DNA from: Jeongeupia sp. HS-3
Lineage (GTDB): Bacteria; Pseudomonadota; Gammaproteobacteria; Burkholderiales; Chitinibacteraceae
DNA: 64,000 bases
Assembly: GCF_015140455.1 (NCBI RefSeq)
Contig: NZ_AP024094.1
Span: forward strand, 2,914,001 to 2,978,000
Direction of reading: 5' to 3'
The position numbers and the translations under genes are program-made. Under the pieces are notes generated by a model. That model was not told the DNA's origin. It ran no database searches and worked only from the letters and a program-made list of their open reading frames with translations. Of the stretch, positions 1 through 8,839 are shown in pieces. How positions within the stretch are numbered: the stretch's first letter is position 1; each line of letters opens with the position of its first letter.

Positions 1-209
1 TCGGCGACGCTGTCAAAGCTGAGGTACTGGTCCGGTGCGTCGAACAGCGTCTTGCCCTGATAGCGCAAGGTGCCGAACGGTCGGGCCGGGTTGTCGCGCA
101 CGATGCGCAAGGTGCCAAAGCGGGTGGCTTCCCACGCGATCAGCTCGACGGCGGCGTGGGCGCCGATGGTGGTCAGCATCAGCATCAGCGCGGTCAGCCA
201 GCGTTGCAT
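1..209 (-). CDS. Secreted hypothetical protein (partial, runs off left edge)
   Basis: The first 69 codons of a gene whose 3' part lies outside the window. The N-terminus MQRWLTALMLMLTTIGAHAA is a clear cleavable signal peptide (one basic residue, hydrophobic core, AHA-A cleavage site), so the product is probably periplasmic or secreted. A purine-rich ribosome site (CGGAGA) sits about 8 bases before the ATG. The mature part begins VELIAWEATRFGTLRIV; I do not recognise a family from this fragment. It is separated from the efflux operon by about 110 bases without features. Confidence 0.7.
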   Translation of the reverse strand, partial: MQRWLTALMLMLTTIGAHAAVELIAWEATRFGTLRIVRDNPARPFGTLRYQGKTLFDAPDQYLSFDSVA

Positions 210-320
210 CGTGCGATCTCCGAAAGGTTGGTGTGATTTCCTTACATTCTAGCGGGCGGATGCGTTTGTGCTGAGCGAACGATTTACCGTGCCGGAGTGA
301 GCCGGTTCATTGCGCCGATG

Positions 321-345
321 AAAAAGCCGGCGCTGGCGCCGGCTC
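321..345 (-). terminator. Rho-independent terminator of the efflux operon
   Basis: Read on the minus strand, a GC-rich stem (AGCCGGC paired with GCCGGCT) is followed directly by TTTTT. It lies six bases past the emrB stop codon, so it ends the marR-emr transcript. Confidence 0.85.
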
Positions 346-350
346 CTGGC

Positions 351-1901
351 TCAATGCCCGCCACCGGCACCGGCGGCGCCGAACGGTGGTCGCGTCAGCC
401 ACACCACGGCGATCATCGCCAGGAAGATCACCCCCATCATCCAGAACACCTCGCTGGTCGCGGTCTGGAACGCCTGCTGGGTGATCGTCTGGTCGATCTG
501 CGCGTAGGCGGCGATGCCATGGACGCCGAGCTGGTCGAGCTGGCCGAGGTAGCTCGTCGTTGCCGGGCTGGCGCTGGTGACGTGCTCGGTCAGCCGCGCG
601 TGGTGGAAGATCTCCCGCTTGGTCCAGATGTAGGTGACGATGGCGGTGGCGAAGCTGCCCGACAGCGTGCGGAAAAAGTTCGACAGCCCCGACGCTGCGG
701 CCATCCGCTCCGGGCCGATGCCCGACAGGATGATCTGGTTCAGCGGGATGAAGAAGCAGGCGATGCCGATGCCCTGGAACAGCCGCGCCACGACCAGCTG
801 GTTCAGCTCGGTGTCCAGCGTGAAGCTGGCAAACCAGAACATCGTGATGCCGAACACCATGAAGGCGAACGACGTCAGCATGCGCAGGTTGATCTTGGCG
901 ATGTTCTTGCCGATCAGCGGCGACAGGAAGAACGCCAGAATGCCGACCGGAGCGGTCGCCACGCCGGCCCAGGTGGCCGTATAGCCCTTCACCATCTGCA
1001 GCCACAGCGGAAAGATCACCGTGCTGCCGAAGAAGCAGAACATCCCCAGCGACAGCGACACCACGCCCCAGCGGAAATTGCGGCTCTTGAACAAGGAGAG
1101 GTCGACGATCGGGTGCTCGTCGGTCAGCTCCCAGGCGACGAGGAAAGTCAGCGCGACGACGGCGGTGACGGCCATGGCGACGATGAAGGTCGAGTTGAAC
1201 CAGTCGAGGTCGTTGCCGTTGTCGAGCATGACCTGCAAGGCGCCGACACCGAGTACCAGCAGCACGATGCCGACGACGTCGATCGGCAGCTTCACCGTCT
1301 TGGTCTCGCGGCTCTTGAGCAGCCGCCACGAGACCGCGGCGGTGAACAGCCCGACCGGGATGTTGATGTAGAAGATCCACGGCCAGCTGTAGTTGTCGGT
1401 GATCCAGCCGCCGAGCAGCGGCCCGCAGATTGGCGCGACCACCACGGTCATCGACCACAGCGCCAGCGCCAGCCCCTTCTTGGCCGGCGGATACGCGGCG
1501 AGCAGCAGCGTCTGCGACAGCGGCACCATCGGCCCGGATACCAGCCCCTGCAGGAAGCGGAACGCCACCAGTTGGGGCAGGCTGTGGGCGAAGCCGCAGA
1601 GGATGGAGGCCAGCGTGAACAGCAGCACCGAGATCACGAACAGCTTGACCTCGCCGACGCGCTTGGCGAGCCAGCCGGTCAGCGGCACGGCGATCGCCGC
1701 GGCCAGGCCGTAGGCGCTGATGGTCCACGTGCCTTGGGTGGTGCTGGCGGCGAGGTTGCCGGCGATGTGCGGCACCGAGACGTTGACGATGGTCGTATCC
1801 AGCACTTCCATGAAGGTGCCGAGCGCGACCGCCGTGGTCATCAGCGCCAGCGCGGCGCCGTGCAGCGGCGGTGGCGGCGCTGCCTGTTGTGGTTCAGACA
1901 T
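351..1901 (-). CDS. emrB: EmrB/QacA-type MFS multidrug efflux transporter (DHA2)
   Basis: Inner-membrane proton-driven drug exporter of the 14-helix DHA2 family, 516 residues, the usual length for EmrB. The family motif LDTTIVNVSVPHI is at about residues 34-46, and SWPWIFYINIPVG follows helix 5 near residue 170. The charged loop GWLAKRVGEVK between helices 2 and 3 is present. It is the last gene of a minus-strand operon: marR, outer-membrane lipoprotein, membrane fusion protein, then this gene 12 bases later. EmrB works with EmrA and an outer-membrane channel, and all three are encoded here. The substrate cannot be told from sequence. Confidence 0.93.
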   Translation of the reverse strand: MSEPQQAAPPPPLHGAALALMTTAVALGTFMEVLDTTIVNVSVPHIAGNLAASTTQGTWTISAYGLAAAIAVPLTGWLAKRVGEVKLFVISVLLFTLASILCGFAHSLPQLVAFRFLQGLVSGPMVPLSQTLLLAAYPPAKKGLALALWSMTVVVAPICGPLLGGWITDNYSWPWIFYINIPVGLFTAAVSWRLLKSRETKTVKLPIDVVGIVLLVLGVGALQVMLDNGNDLDWFNSTFIVAMAVTAVVALTFLVAWELTDEHPIVDLSLFKSRNFRWGVVSLSLGMFCFFGSTVIFPLWLQMVKGYTATWAGVATAPVGILAFFLSPLIGKNIAKINLRMLTSFAFMVFGITMFWFASFTLDTELNQLVVARLFQGIGIACFFIPLNQIILSGIGPERMAAASGLSNFFRTLSGSFATAIVTYIWTKREIFHHARLTEHVTSASPATTSYLGQLDQLGVHGIAAYAQIDQTITQQAFQTATSEVFWMMGVIFLAMIAVVWLTRPPFGAAGAGGGH

Positions 1902-1913
1902 GGACTACCCCGC

Positions 1914-3068
1914 TCAGCGTGTGCCGGCCAGATTCTTGGCGATGATCGCGTCGGCGAGTTTCTCGGCGTTCAGCAGCGGCTCCTCGAAAGCCTTGGTCGT
2001 GTACACCGGCTGCTGCGCAGGCTGCGTTGCCAGAATCGGGCCTTTGCGCTCGGTGGTCTCGACCTCGACCGTGGTCGACAGGCCGACGCGCAGCGGATGT
2101 GCGGCGAGCTCCTTGGCGTCGAGTGCGATCCGTACCGGCACGCGCTGCACCACCTTGATCCAGTTGCCGGTGGCGTTCTGCGCCGGCAGCAGCGAGAACG
2201 CGCTGCCGGTGCCGGCGGCAAGGCCGACGACCTTGCCGTGATAGACGACGCTGCTGCCGTACATGTCGGCGGTCACCTTGGCGGGCTGGCCGATGCGGAT
2301 GTTCTTCAGTTCGCCTTCCTTGAAATTGGCGTCGACCCACAGCTGATCCAGCGGCACGATCGACAGCAAGGACGCGCCCGGCGCAACGCGCGAGCCGACC
2401 TGGACGCTACGCTTGGCGACGTAACCCGACACCGGCGCGACCAGCGCGTTGCGCTGCGACGCCAGCCACGCCTGGGTGTAGTTGGCGCGCGCGGCGAGCA
2501 CGCTCGGGTTGTCGGTGATCTTCACGCCGTCGATACCGGCGTGCGCCGCTTCGGATTGCTTCTGCGCGACGGTCAGCGCGGCGCGGGCGTTGTCGACCGC
2601 ATCCCTGGCGTGGGCGATTTCCTCAGCCGAGACGGTCGCATCACCGGCCAGCGGCGCGCGGCGGGCGAGGTCGGCGCTCGCTTTTTGCAGGTCGATCCTG
2701 CGCTGTGCCAGCGTGGAATCGACCTGATCGGCGTTGGCGTACTGCGATCGCAGCTGGCGCACGGTTTCGCCGAGCTTGGCCTCGGCCTGGCGCAGCGATA
2801 CCGCCGCGTCGGCCGGATCGAGCCGGACCACTTCGCGCCCGGCTTCGACCAGCTGGGTTTCATCGGCATTGATGCCGATCACGGTGCCGCTCACCTGGCT
2901 GGTCAGCATGACGAGGTTGCCACCGACGTAGGCGTTATCGGTTTCTTCGCGCTGGCTCAGCACCAGGCTGTAATAGATGGCGTAGCCGATACCAGCAAGG
3001 ACGAAGACGCCGGCGATGCTCAGCATCAGACCGCGGCGCTTGCCGCCATTGGGGTTGTTCGTGCTCAT
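1914..3068 (-). CDS. emrA: HlyD/EmrA-family membrane fusion protein
   Basis: Periplasmic adaptor linking the MFS pump to the outer-membrane channel. It is 384 residues: a short cytoplasmic tail, one transmembrane helix at about 13-34, the split lipoyl half-motif ETDNAYVGGNLVMLTSQVSG near 42-61, a long alpha-helical hairpin, then the second lipoyl half (LVAPVSGYVAKRSVQVGSRV) and a beta-barrel domain. I chose the ATG at 3068 because GGAGAT lies 6 bases upstream; a GTG 18 bases earlier has no ribosome site and abuts the preceding stop codon. It sits between the outer-membrane channel and emrB in one operon. Confidence 0.92.
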   Translation of the reverse strand: MSTNNPNGGKRRGLMLSIAGVFVLAGIGYAIYYSLVLSQREETDNAYVGGNLVMLTSQVSGTVIGINADETQLVEAGREVVRLDPADAAVSLRQAEAKLGETVRQLRSQYANADQVDSTLAQRRIDLQKASADLARRAPLAGDATVSAEEIAHARDAVDNARAALTVAQKQSEAAHAGIDGVKITDNPSVLAARANYTQAWLASQRNALVAPVSGYVAKRSVQVGSRVAPGASLLSIVPLDQLWVDANFKEGELKNIRIGQPAKVTADMYGSSVVYHGKVVGLAAGTGSAFSLLPAQNATGNWIKVVQRVPVRIALDAKELAAHPLRVGLSTTVEVETTERKGPILATQPAQQPVYTTKAFEEPLLNAEKLADAIIAKNLAGTR

Positions 3069-3086
3069 GGGCTTATCTCCGTTCAC

Positions 3087-4520
3087 TTATTTTTGGTCTG
3101 CATGATTAGTCGGGTCGGCGCGGTAGCCGCCGCCCAGTGCCTTGATCAGCGCGACATCGGCGGAGAGGCGCTGGCTTTGCAATTGCAGGGTTTGATCGTC
3201 GAGGCCGCGCTGCGGCAGCTCGGCGGCAAGCAGGCTGGCGCGATCGGTCAGGCCCTGCTGGAAACGTTTCTGGGTGCTGGCGTACACCGCGTCGGTCGCA
3301 GCGTGGTTGCGCGTCAGCGCGGCGCCTTCGCGCTCGATGCCCTGTACCGCCGCCGCGCCCTGGGCGACGTCGCGCACCGCATTCAGCACCGCCTGGTTGT
3401 AATCGGCGATGGCCGCGCTGCGCTGCGCATGGGCGCCGTGCAGCTGCGCGTCGAGCCGGCCGTTCTCGAAGATCGGCAGCGTGATGTTCGGGATCAGATT
3501 GATCTGGCGACTGCCGCGGTCGAACAGGTCGGTCATCGAAATGGTGTCGAAACCGGCGAACAGATTCAGGTTGACGCTCGGGTAGTAGGCGGCCTTGGAT
3601 GCGTCGATCTGGTTCATCGATGCCTCGACGCGCCAGCGTGCGGCCTGCAGATCGGGGCGGCGCGCCAGCAACTCGATGCCCAGCGTTTGCGGCAGGCCGC
3701 CTATGCCTTGCGGCAAGGCCCGCGGCTTGACGCCGTCGACCACGGCATCACCGCCGACCAGCGCGCGCAGCGCTTCGCGTTCGCGCACCGCGGCGGCATC
3801 GAGTGCGGCGATTTTCTGCTCGGTCGCCGCGACATCGGCCTCGACGCGTTTTTGCGTATCGATCGCCGCCAAGCCTTGTGCGACCAGCTTTTTGCGTGTG
3901 GCAGCCAGGGCCATCCGGGTGTCGCGCTCGCGCTTGAAGTTGGCCTGGCGGGCCCAGTCGGCCTGCAGGTTGAAATAGCTCTGCGTCACCGCGGCGGCGA
4001 GCGTTTGCTCGGCGCTGGCGCTTTCGGCCAGGCGGGCGTTGGCCTCGCCGAGCGCGGCGGCGATGCGCGAGCGGTTCTTGCCCCAGAAGTCGAAATCCCA
4101 GTTGCCGAAGAAACCGACCTTGCCCTCGGTGTACCACTCGCCGCCTATCGGTGGCGGGAACAGGCCGGTGGCCGAGATGTACTGGCGATCGACCTGGGCG
4201 TTGAAGTCGAGGGTGAAGCCGTCGGCGGCACGTTGTTGCAGTAGCGCGGCGCGCGCGGTCTTGAGCCGGGCCGCGGCGGTGGCGAGGCCGGGCGCATCCT
4301 TGATCGCCGCATCCATCAGCGCGTCGAGCTGCGGATCGCGGTATTGCGTCCACCAGCGCGCTTCGGGCCAGCCCATCCGCGCCAGCTTGATGTGCTTGGG
4401 CAGCTCGGCGCTGGCGATATCGCGTTGCGGCAGCGGCGCCTCGTCCTTGGGCATGAAGGCGCAGCCGGCCAGCAGGATTAGCGCCAGCGGCATAATCCTC
4501 TTCATTGATAGATATTTCAT
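3087..4520 (-). CDS. NodT-family outer-membrane efflux lipoprotein (OprM-like)
   Basis: Outer-membrane channel of the tripartite pump, 477 residues, matching OprM/CusC-type proteins. A lipobox LLAGC places the acylated cysteine at residue 20. Two outer membrane efflux repeats follow, with LGIELLARRPDLQAARWRVEAS at the start of the second. The start at 4520 is preferred over an in-frame ATG five codons on because GGA lies about 12 bases upstream and the second ATG has none. Its stop is 18 bases before the emrA start, and marR ends 59 bases upstream, so one transcript is likely. Confidence 0.9.
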   Translation of the reverse strand: MKYLSMKRIMPLALILLAGCAFMPKDEAPLPQRDIASAELPKHIKLARMGWPEARWWTQYRDPQLDALMDAAIKDAPGLATAAARLKTARAALLQQRAADGFTLDFNAQVDRQYISATGLFPPPIGGEWYTEGKVGFFGNWDFDFWGKNRSRIAAALGEANARLAESASAEQTLAAAVTQSYFNLQADWARQANFKRERDTRMALAATRKKLVAQGLAAIDTQKRVEADVAATEQKIAALDAAAVREREALRALVGGDAVVDGVKPRALPQGIGGLPQTLGIELLARRPDLQAARWRVEASMNQIDASKAAYYPSVNLNLFAGFDTISMTDLFDRGSRQINLIPNITLPIFENGRLDAQLHGAHAQRSAAIADYNQAVLNAVRDVAQGAAAVQGIEREGAALTRNHAATDAVYASTQKRFQQGLTDRASLLAAELPQRGLDDQTLQLQSQRLSADVALIKALGGGYRADPTNHADQK

Positions 4521-4579
4521 TTTTTGATTGTCCGGGTAAAAAAACGCGCCCCGATTGGCGCCGGCCTTGCGGCCCGGGC

Positions 4580-5101
4580 TTAAACCAACTCGGTGAGCAC
4601 GCGCTTGAGCAAACTTTCGAGCGTATTGCGCTCATCTTTGCTCAGTACATTGAAGACGTTATGCACACGATCGCGCATTTGTGGCAAAAAGCGCTGCACC
4701 AGCTCATCGCCTTCGGGGGCGAGGCGCAAATCGACGCGGCGACGATCTTCGCCGTTCGGCGCGCGGGTCAGCAGCTGCTTGGCCACCAGCTCGTCACAGA
4801 TCCGCGTGACGTTGGCGCGTGATTCGCCGGTGGCGTCGGCCAGTTCGGACGGGTTGAGCGCGGTCTCGGGCGAACTGAACAACATCATCAGCGCGGTGAA
4901 GCTGACCGCATTAAGCTCGTACTCGCGCAGGAAGGCGTTCGACTGCGTGGCCTGGGCCAGCTGAATATGCCGGATCAGATGACTGAGTACGACGTTCTGG
5001 CGTGTCTCTTGCAGGTTCGGGCTTTGGGCCCGCAGGCAAACGCGATCGATTTTCTCTTCGACCGGGACAAAGCAGAGTGGCGTGCTGATTTTATTGTTCA
5101 T
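4580..5101 (-). CDS. MarR-family transcriptional repressor of the efflux operon
   Basis: A 173-residue winged-helix regulator resembling EmrR/MprA. The DNA-binding segment runs from about 60 to 135, with recognition helix ESRANVTRICDELVAKQLL and the wing GEDRRRVDLRLAPEG. It is the first gene of the efflux operon. Two overlapping AT-rich inverted repeats (5100-5112 and 5108-5120) cover its start codon and the bases just upstream, which fits autorepression relieved by pump substrates as in other MarR systems. That control is inferred from layout and not shown. Confidence 0.9.
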   Translation of the reverse strand: MNNKISTPLCFVPVEEKIDRVCLRAQSPNLQETRQNVVLSHLIRHIQLAQATQSNAFLREYELNAVSFTALMMLFSSPETALNPSELADATGESRANVTRICDELVAKQLLTRAPNGEDRRRVDLRLAPEGDELVQRFLPQMRDRVHNVFNVLSKDERNTLESLLKRVLTELV

Positions 5102-5120
5102 TATTGAATAATATCATTAT
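5100..5120. promoter_or_regulatory. Candidate MarR operator: two overlapping inverted repeats
   Basis: ATTAT-tga-ATAAT (5100-5112) overlaps ATAAT-atc-ATTAT (5108-5120). Both are perfect 5+3+5 inverted repeats and share five bases. The first includes the marR start codon. The AT content stands out against the GC-rich surroundings. Confidence 0.5.
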
Positions 5121-5573
5121 GAATTAATGACGAGCAAGTGATCGTGCCGTCATAAGGCGCGGGCGTCGCTAAACGACAACGTCTGTCGGGGCCGGCATCG
5201 TGAATGCAATCCGGGCAGGGCCGGCGGTGGCCTGTTCAATGGCCTGCTGCCGGTCTGGCTTGAGCATACGAAGCCAGGTGCGCCGTCTGCTTTGACATTG
5301 GGCAAGCTACGCCGCGAGCGCTTGGGCTCCCCGCCGGTGTTGCATATTGGCCCACTTGCGCCCAAATGCAGGCGCTGCCTTGGTTTGTGACCGATCGGCA
5401 GAATGAGGGCAGGCTCCACTTACCGCCAGTGCCGGCGGTAAATCGTCGCTATTACGCAACAGTCTGGCGCGTGAATTCGCCGCGTGCTGCTCGGGCCGGG
5501 CAGGTTCTGGCGGAGGCCGGCGAGGGCCGGGAGCGCTGTACGTCATCTCGCGCATGCGCTAGCCTTTGGCCGC
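5102..5573. other. Intergenic region between divergent marR and rsuA
   Basis: No convincing gene in either strand. Short open frames lack ribosome sites and have low-complexity translations. It holds the marR operator candidate at its left end and a perfect 8-base stem with a 6-base loop at 5420-5441 (TTACCGCC...GGCGGTAA), about 130 bases before rsuA. No terminator-like T tract follows that hairpin. Confidence 0.5.
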
Positions 5574-6299
5574 ATGAAGAAACTGACACTCGACCGCATC
5601 CTGCAAAGCCAGGGATTCGGCACCCGCAAGGGTTGCCAGCTGCTGATTGCCGACGGCGATGTGCTCGTCAACGGCGAGCCCGTGACCAGCCATAAAGTGG
5701 CGCTCGACCCGACCGGCATGGTGCTGACGGTGTTCGATGAGGAATGGCCGGTACGCGAGCACGTCTACATCGTGCTCAACAAGCCATCCAATATCGAATG
5801 CTCGCGCAAGCCGAGCCACCATCCCGGCGTGCACACGCTGCTGCCCGAACAGTTTTTGTGGCGCGACGTGCAGCCGGTCGGCCGGCTCGATCACGACACC
5901 ACCGGCATGCTGTTGCTGTCCGACGATGGCCCTTTCATCCATACCCAGGGCCATCCGAAGCACCATCAGAACAAGGTGTATCTGGCGACGCTCAAGCATG
6001 AAGTCGATGAGTCCTTGGTCGAGCAATTGCTCGCCGGGGTGCAGCTGATCGACGAGCCGGCGCCGATCGCCGCACTGGCCGCAAGGCTGATCGATCCGCT
6101 GCACGTCGAAATGACGCTCGATCAGGGCAAGTATCACCAGGTAAAACGGATGCTCGCCGCTGCCGGCAACCGCTGCGAGGCGCTGGCGCGCACGCAGATC
6201 GGCGGCTTGCGGCTGGATACGCTGGATCTGGCCGAGGGCGAATGGTGCTATCTCGACGAGGCGATGCTGGCGAAGCTGAATCAGAACGACGCTGAATGA
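5574..6299 (+). CDS. rsuA: 16S rRNA pseudouridine synthase, RsuA type
   Basis: Modifies U516 of 16S rRNA (E. coli numbering) to pseudouridine. It is 241 residues: an N-terminal S4 RNA-binding domain (1-50) and the catalytic domain with GRLDHDTTGMLLLSDDG at 103-119, where Asp106 is the expected nucleophile. The downstream block KYHQVKRMLAAAGNRCEAL is typical of RsuA rather than RluB, RluE or RluF, as is the overall length. The ATG at 5574 begins exactly at the S4 domain; an upstream in-frame extension has no ribosome site. The last four bases overlap the next gene (ATGA), so translation is probably coupled. Confidence 0.9.
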   Translation: MKKLTLDRILQSQGFGTRKGCQLLIADGDVLVNGEPVTSHKVALDPTGMVLTVFDEEWPVREHVYIVLNKPSNIECSRKPSHHPGVHTLLPEQFLWRDVQPVGRLDHDTTGMLLLSDDGPFIHTQGHPKHHQNKVYLATLKHEVDESLVEQLLAGVQLIDEPAPIAALAARLIDPLHVEMTLDQGKYHQVKRMLAAAGNRCEALARTQIGGLRLDTLDLAEGEWCYLDEAMLAKLNQNDAE

Positions 6300-7348
6300 C
6301 TGTGCTGACGCTGTATGCCGGCGAGACCGCATTGGCGCGCATTCGCCGTGACGGTTTTGATCCCGAGCTGTTCAGCCACGTCGGCGCCGCCGCCGGCGGG
6401 CCGAAATGGCTGGTGCTCTCCAGGCTGGACCGAGCGGTATTTGGCGAATGGCAGGCGCAGCGGCAAACGCCACTGAGCGCCGTTGGTGCGTCGATCGGCG
6501 CATGGCGGCTGGCATGCCTGGCGCAGCAAGATCCCCTGGCGGCGCTTGATCGTTTTGAAGCGGTCTACCTCGGCCAGCGTTACAGCGAGCGCCCCGACAT
6601 TCACGAGGTGACCACCGAGGCGAGGCGCTTGCTCGACGTATTGCTCGGCGATACCGGCGCCGCCGAGATCGTCGCCAACCGGCGCATGGTGCTGAACATC
6701 ATCGTCGCGCGCCGGGTGCATGGCCGCGACGGCGGCTGGGGAGAAAAAGCCGCACTGGGCCGAATGGTGCTGGCGAATGCGTTCAGCCGGCCGCGTCTCG
6801 GTGGCCATCTGCAGCGGCAGGTGCTGCACGCCGGCGATGCGGTGCGCTACCGCGACGACGGGATTCCGACCGGTTACGCGCCGCTGGCGGCCGCCAACGT
6901 CGCCACCGCGCTGATGGCGACGGCGGCGATTCCCGGGGTGATCTCACCGGTGCACGATCTGCCCGGTCTGCCGGCCGGCGCCTACTACGACGGCGGGCTG
7001 ATCGATTACCACATGGATTTGCCGCTGGCCGAGCCGCAAGGGCTGATGCTGCTGCCGCATTTTTCCGCGCACGTCGTCAGCGGCTGGCTCGACCAGTTTT
7101 TACCCTGGCGCAAGCCGCAGCATCTGGATCGTACCTTGCTGATCGTGCCCTCCAGCGAGTGGATCGCCAAACTGCCCGGTGGACGGATTCCGAGCCGGCG
7201 CGACTTCAAACACTTTGACGGCCACGATACCGAGCGGATCAAGGCATGGCAGACGGCGCTGTCGGCTGGCGACTGGCTCGCCGACGAATTTCGTGGACTG
7301 ATCGCCAGCGGCCGCATCATCGATGCGATCCGGCCCTTGCCACGTTAG
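6296..7348 (+). CDS. Patatin-like phospholipase family protein
   Basis: A probable lipid acyl hydrolase of 350 residues with the catalytic dyad elements in order: a glycine-rich oxyanion segment GAAAGGPKW (30-38), the nucleophile elbow GASIG with Ser66, and DGGLIDYH with Asp232. There is no signal peptide or membrane helix, so it is likely cytoplasmic. The start codon overlaps the rsuA stop by four bases, giving a two-gene operon. The substrate is unknown, and the link with rRNA modification is positional only. Confidence 0.82.
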   Translation: MTVLTLYAGETALARIRRDGFDPELFSHVGAAAGGPKWLVLSRLDRAVFGEWQAQRQTPLSAVGASIGAWRLACLAQQDPLAALDRFEAVYLGQRYSERPDIHEVTTEARRLLDVLLGDTGAAEIVANRRMVLNIIVARRVHGRDGGWGEKAALGRMVLANAFSRPRLGGHLQRQVLHAGDAVRYRDDGIPTGYAPLAAANVATALMATAAIPGVISPVHDLPGLPAGAYYDGGLIDYHMDLPLAEPQGLMLLPHFSAHVVSGWLDQFLPWRKPQHLDRTLLIVPSSEWIAKLPGGRIPSRRDFKHFDGHDTERIKAWQTALSAGDWLADEFRGLIASGRIIDAIRPLPR

Positions 7349-7400
7349 CGCCGCTACGCCGCGTTTTGTTAACGGCGCGGCCTCAGCCGACCAGCACGGC

Positions 7401-8309
7401 TTAGCCGGCAAGTAGCGCCGCCAGCGCCTGCTGCTGTGATTCGCTCAATTGCGGTGCCGCCAGCGCCAGGATCGCGCGGCCGAGCGCCAGATAGGCGTCG
7501 CGGACGATCGCGGCGTCGATCACCGCCAGATGTCCTGCCACGGTGTCGTGATCACCGCGCGCGATCGGCCCGGTCAGCGCCGCCGTGGGGCCGAGGGTGA
7601 GCGCGTTATCCAGCGTTTGCCGCATCAGCGGCCCGAGCACCGCCAGCGCGGTCTCGGGCGCGATGCCGGCCTGCGCCGCCAATTGCTGCGCCAGCGCGGT
7701 CAGGCCGACCAGGTAGTTCGATCCCATCACCATCGCCGCGTGATACGCCGCCTTGCCGCCCGGTGCGAGGCTGAACGGCACGCCGCCGAAGGTACGCGCC
7801 AGCGCATCCAGCCGCGGCAAGGCCAGGGCGTCGCCGTCGAGCGCGCACGGCGTGCCGGCGAGCTGGCCGAGTGCACGGGCCGGATCGGCGAAGCTCAACG
7901 CCGGGTGCAGGCTGCCCAGATGCGCGCCGCTGCCGGCCAGTGCCGCCAGCACGGTACGGTCGAGCGCGCCGCTGGCGTGAAACACCAGATCACCGGCGCG
8001 CACGAGGCCTCGTGCCGCGAGCTCGGCCGCGACGCTGCCGATGTCGGCGTCACCGGTCGCAATCAGCCATAGACCGGCCTTGGTCAGTTCGTCCAGCGTG
8101 GTGGTCGGGGTGCCGGCGCCGATGAAGGCCGCTGCCGTGTCGGCGCTCGCCAGGCTGCGGCAGACGATGGCGCCGATCTCGACCGCGCCGGCGTCACGCC
8201 AGGCGCGCGCGAGCGTGCGGCCGAGCCGGCCGCCGCCGATCAGGTTGAGGCGCAGAGCCTGATCTGGCGCTGCAGGCAGATGGCGGTGTACTAGAGTGGA
8301 GGGCGACAC
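7401..8309 (-). CDS. Rossmann-like and DUF2520 domain protein
   Basis: An NAD(P)-binding protein of unknown reaction, related to pyrroline-5-carboxylate reductase-like and ketopantoate reductase-like folds. The dinucleotide loop is LNLIGGGRLGRTLARAW near the N-terminus, and the C-terminal DUF2520 helical domain contains YHAAMVMGSNYLVGLTALAQ. The start is uncertain: GTG at 8309 gives 302 residues, and a GTG at 8354 gives 317 but falls inside a strong palindrome. Neither has a clear ribosome site. Family members usually begin only a few residues before the glycine loop. It is transcribed away from the Sel1-repeat gene. Confidence 0.78.
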   Translation of the reverse strand: MSPSTLVHRHLPAAPDQALRLNLIGGGRLGRTLARAWRDAGAVEIGAIVCRSLASADTAAAFIGAGTPTTTLDELTKAGLWLIATGDADIGSVAAELAARGLVRAGDLVFHASGALDRTVLAALAGSGAHLGSLHPALSFADPARALGQLAGTPCALDGDALALPRLDALARTFGGVPFSLAPGGKAAYHAAMVMGSNYLVGLTALAQQLAAQAGIAPETALAVLGPLMRQTLDNALTLGPTAALTGPIARGDHDTVAGHLAVIDAAIVRDAYLALGRAILALAAPQLSESQQQALAALLAG

Positions 8310-8339
8310 GGTCGATGAATATTTAGGAATCGGCTGATA

Positions 8340-8363
8340 GTTTACGCCGCGCACGGCGTAAAC
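8340..8363. promoter_or_regulatory. Perfect 24-base palindrome between divergent genes
   Basis: Arms GTTTACGCCG and CGGCGTAAAC (10 bases each) flank CGCA. It lies between the DUF2520 gene (minus) and the Sel1-repeat gene (plus), with no T tract on either side. An operator for a dimeric regulator, or a hairpin at the 5' end of one transcript, fits better than a terminator. Confidence 0.5.
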
Positions 8364-8395
8364 AATGAGCGGTTCGACTCACTGGAGGCTGGATC

Positions 8396-8818
8396 ATGGG
8401 CGCGCCCGAATCAACAGCATTCCGCGCTGCGTGCCAGATGTTTGCCGACGCCGGTGCAAGGGACGAGGCGATTGCACTGTTTCGCCGCCTTGCCGACGCC
8501 GGCCATGTCGCCGCGTGCTACAACCTCGGTGTGCTGCAACTGGCCGGCCGGCACCTGGGGCGCGACGACGCCAGCGCCGAGGCCTATTTGCGCCGGGCCG
8601 CGGCTCAGGGTTATGCGCGCAGTTTCCGGCCGTTGGGAATGATGGCCTTGCGCGGCCGGATGCACTCGACCAGGGGCGGCGGTGGCGATGTGCGGCGCTA
8701 TCTGGCCGGGCAGTGGTTTGCCAAGGGCTGGATGGCCGGCGACGCCGAGGCGCACGTGCTGATGACGCGGCACGTGTCCTGCCTGTTTGCCTGCTTCATT
8801 CTTTGTCCCTATCGCTGA
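8396..8818 (+). CDS. Small Sel1-like repeat protein
   Basis: A 140-residue protein with two to three Sel1-like (TPR-related) helical repeats, seen in AIALFRRLADAGHVAACYNLG, AEAYLRRAAAQGYARSFRPLG and AGQWFAKGWMAGDAEAHVLM. Such repeats mediate protein contacts. No signal peptide is present. A good ribosome site (TGGAGG) lies 8 bases before the ATG. The tail VSCLFACFILCPYR is unusually cysteine-rich and hydrophobic and does not continue the repeat. The gene stands alone and is followed by a bidirectional terminator. Its partner or role is unknown. Confidence 0.75.
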   Translation: MGAPESTAFRAACQMFADAGARDEAIALFRRLADAGHVAACYNLGVLQLAGRHLGRDDASAEAYLRRAAAQGYARSFRPLGMMALRGRMHSTRGGGGDVRRYLAGQWFAKGWMAGDAEAHVLMTRHVSCLFACFILCPYR

Positions 8819-8839
8819 ACGGGGATCGGGGCTGGAGAT

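Noticed and set aside
297-4244. A 1315-codon open frame on the plus strand opposite the efflux operon
   Set aside because: It lies antisense to four well-supported genes. Its translation is rich in Arg, His, Asp and Gln as expected from the mirror of GC-rich codons, and it matches no family I know.
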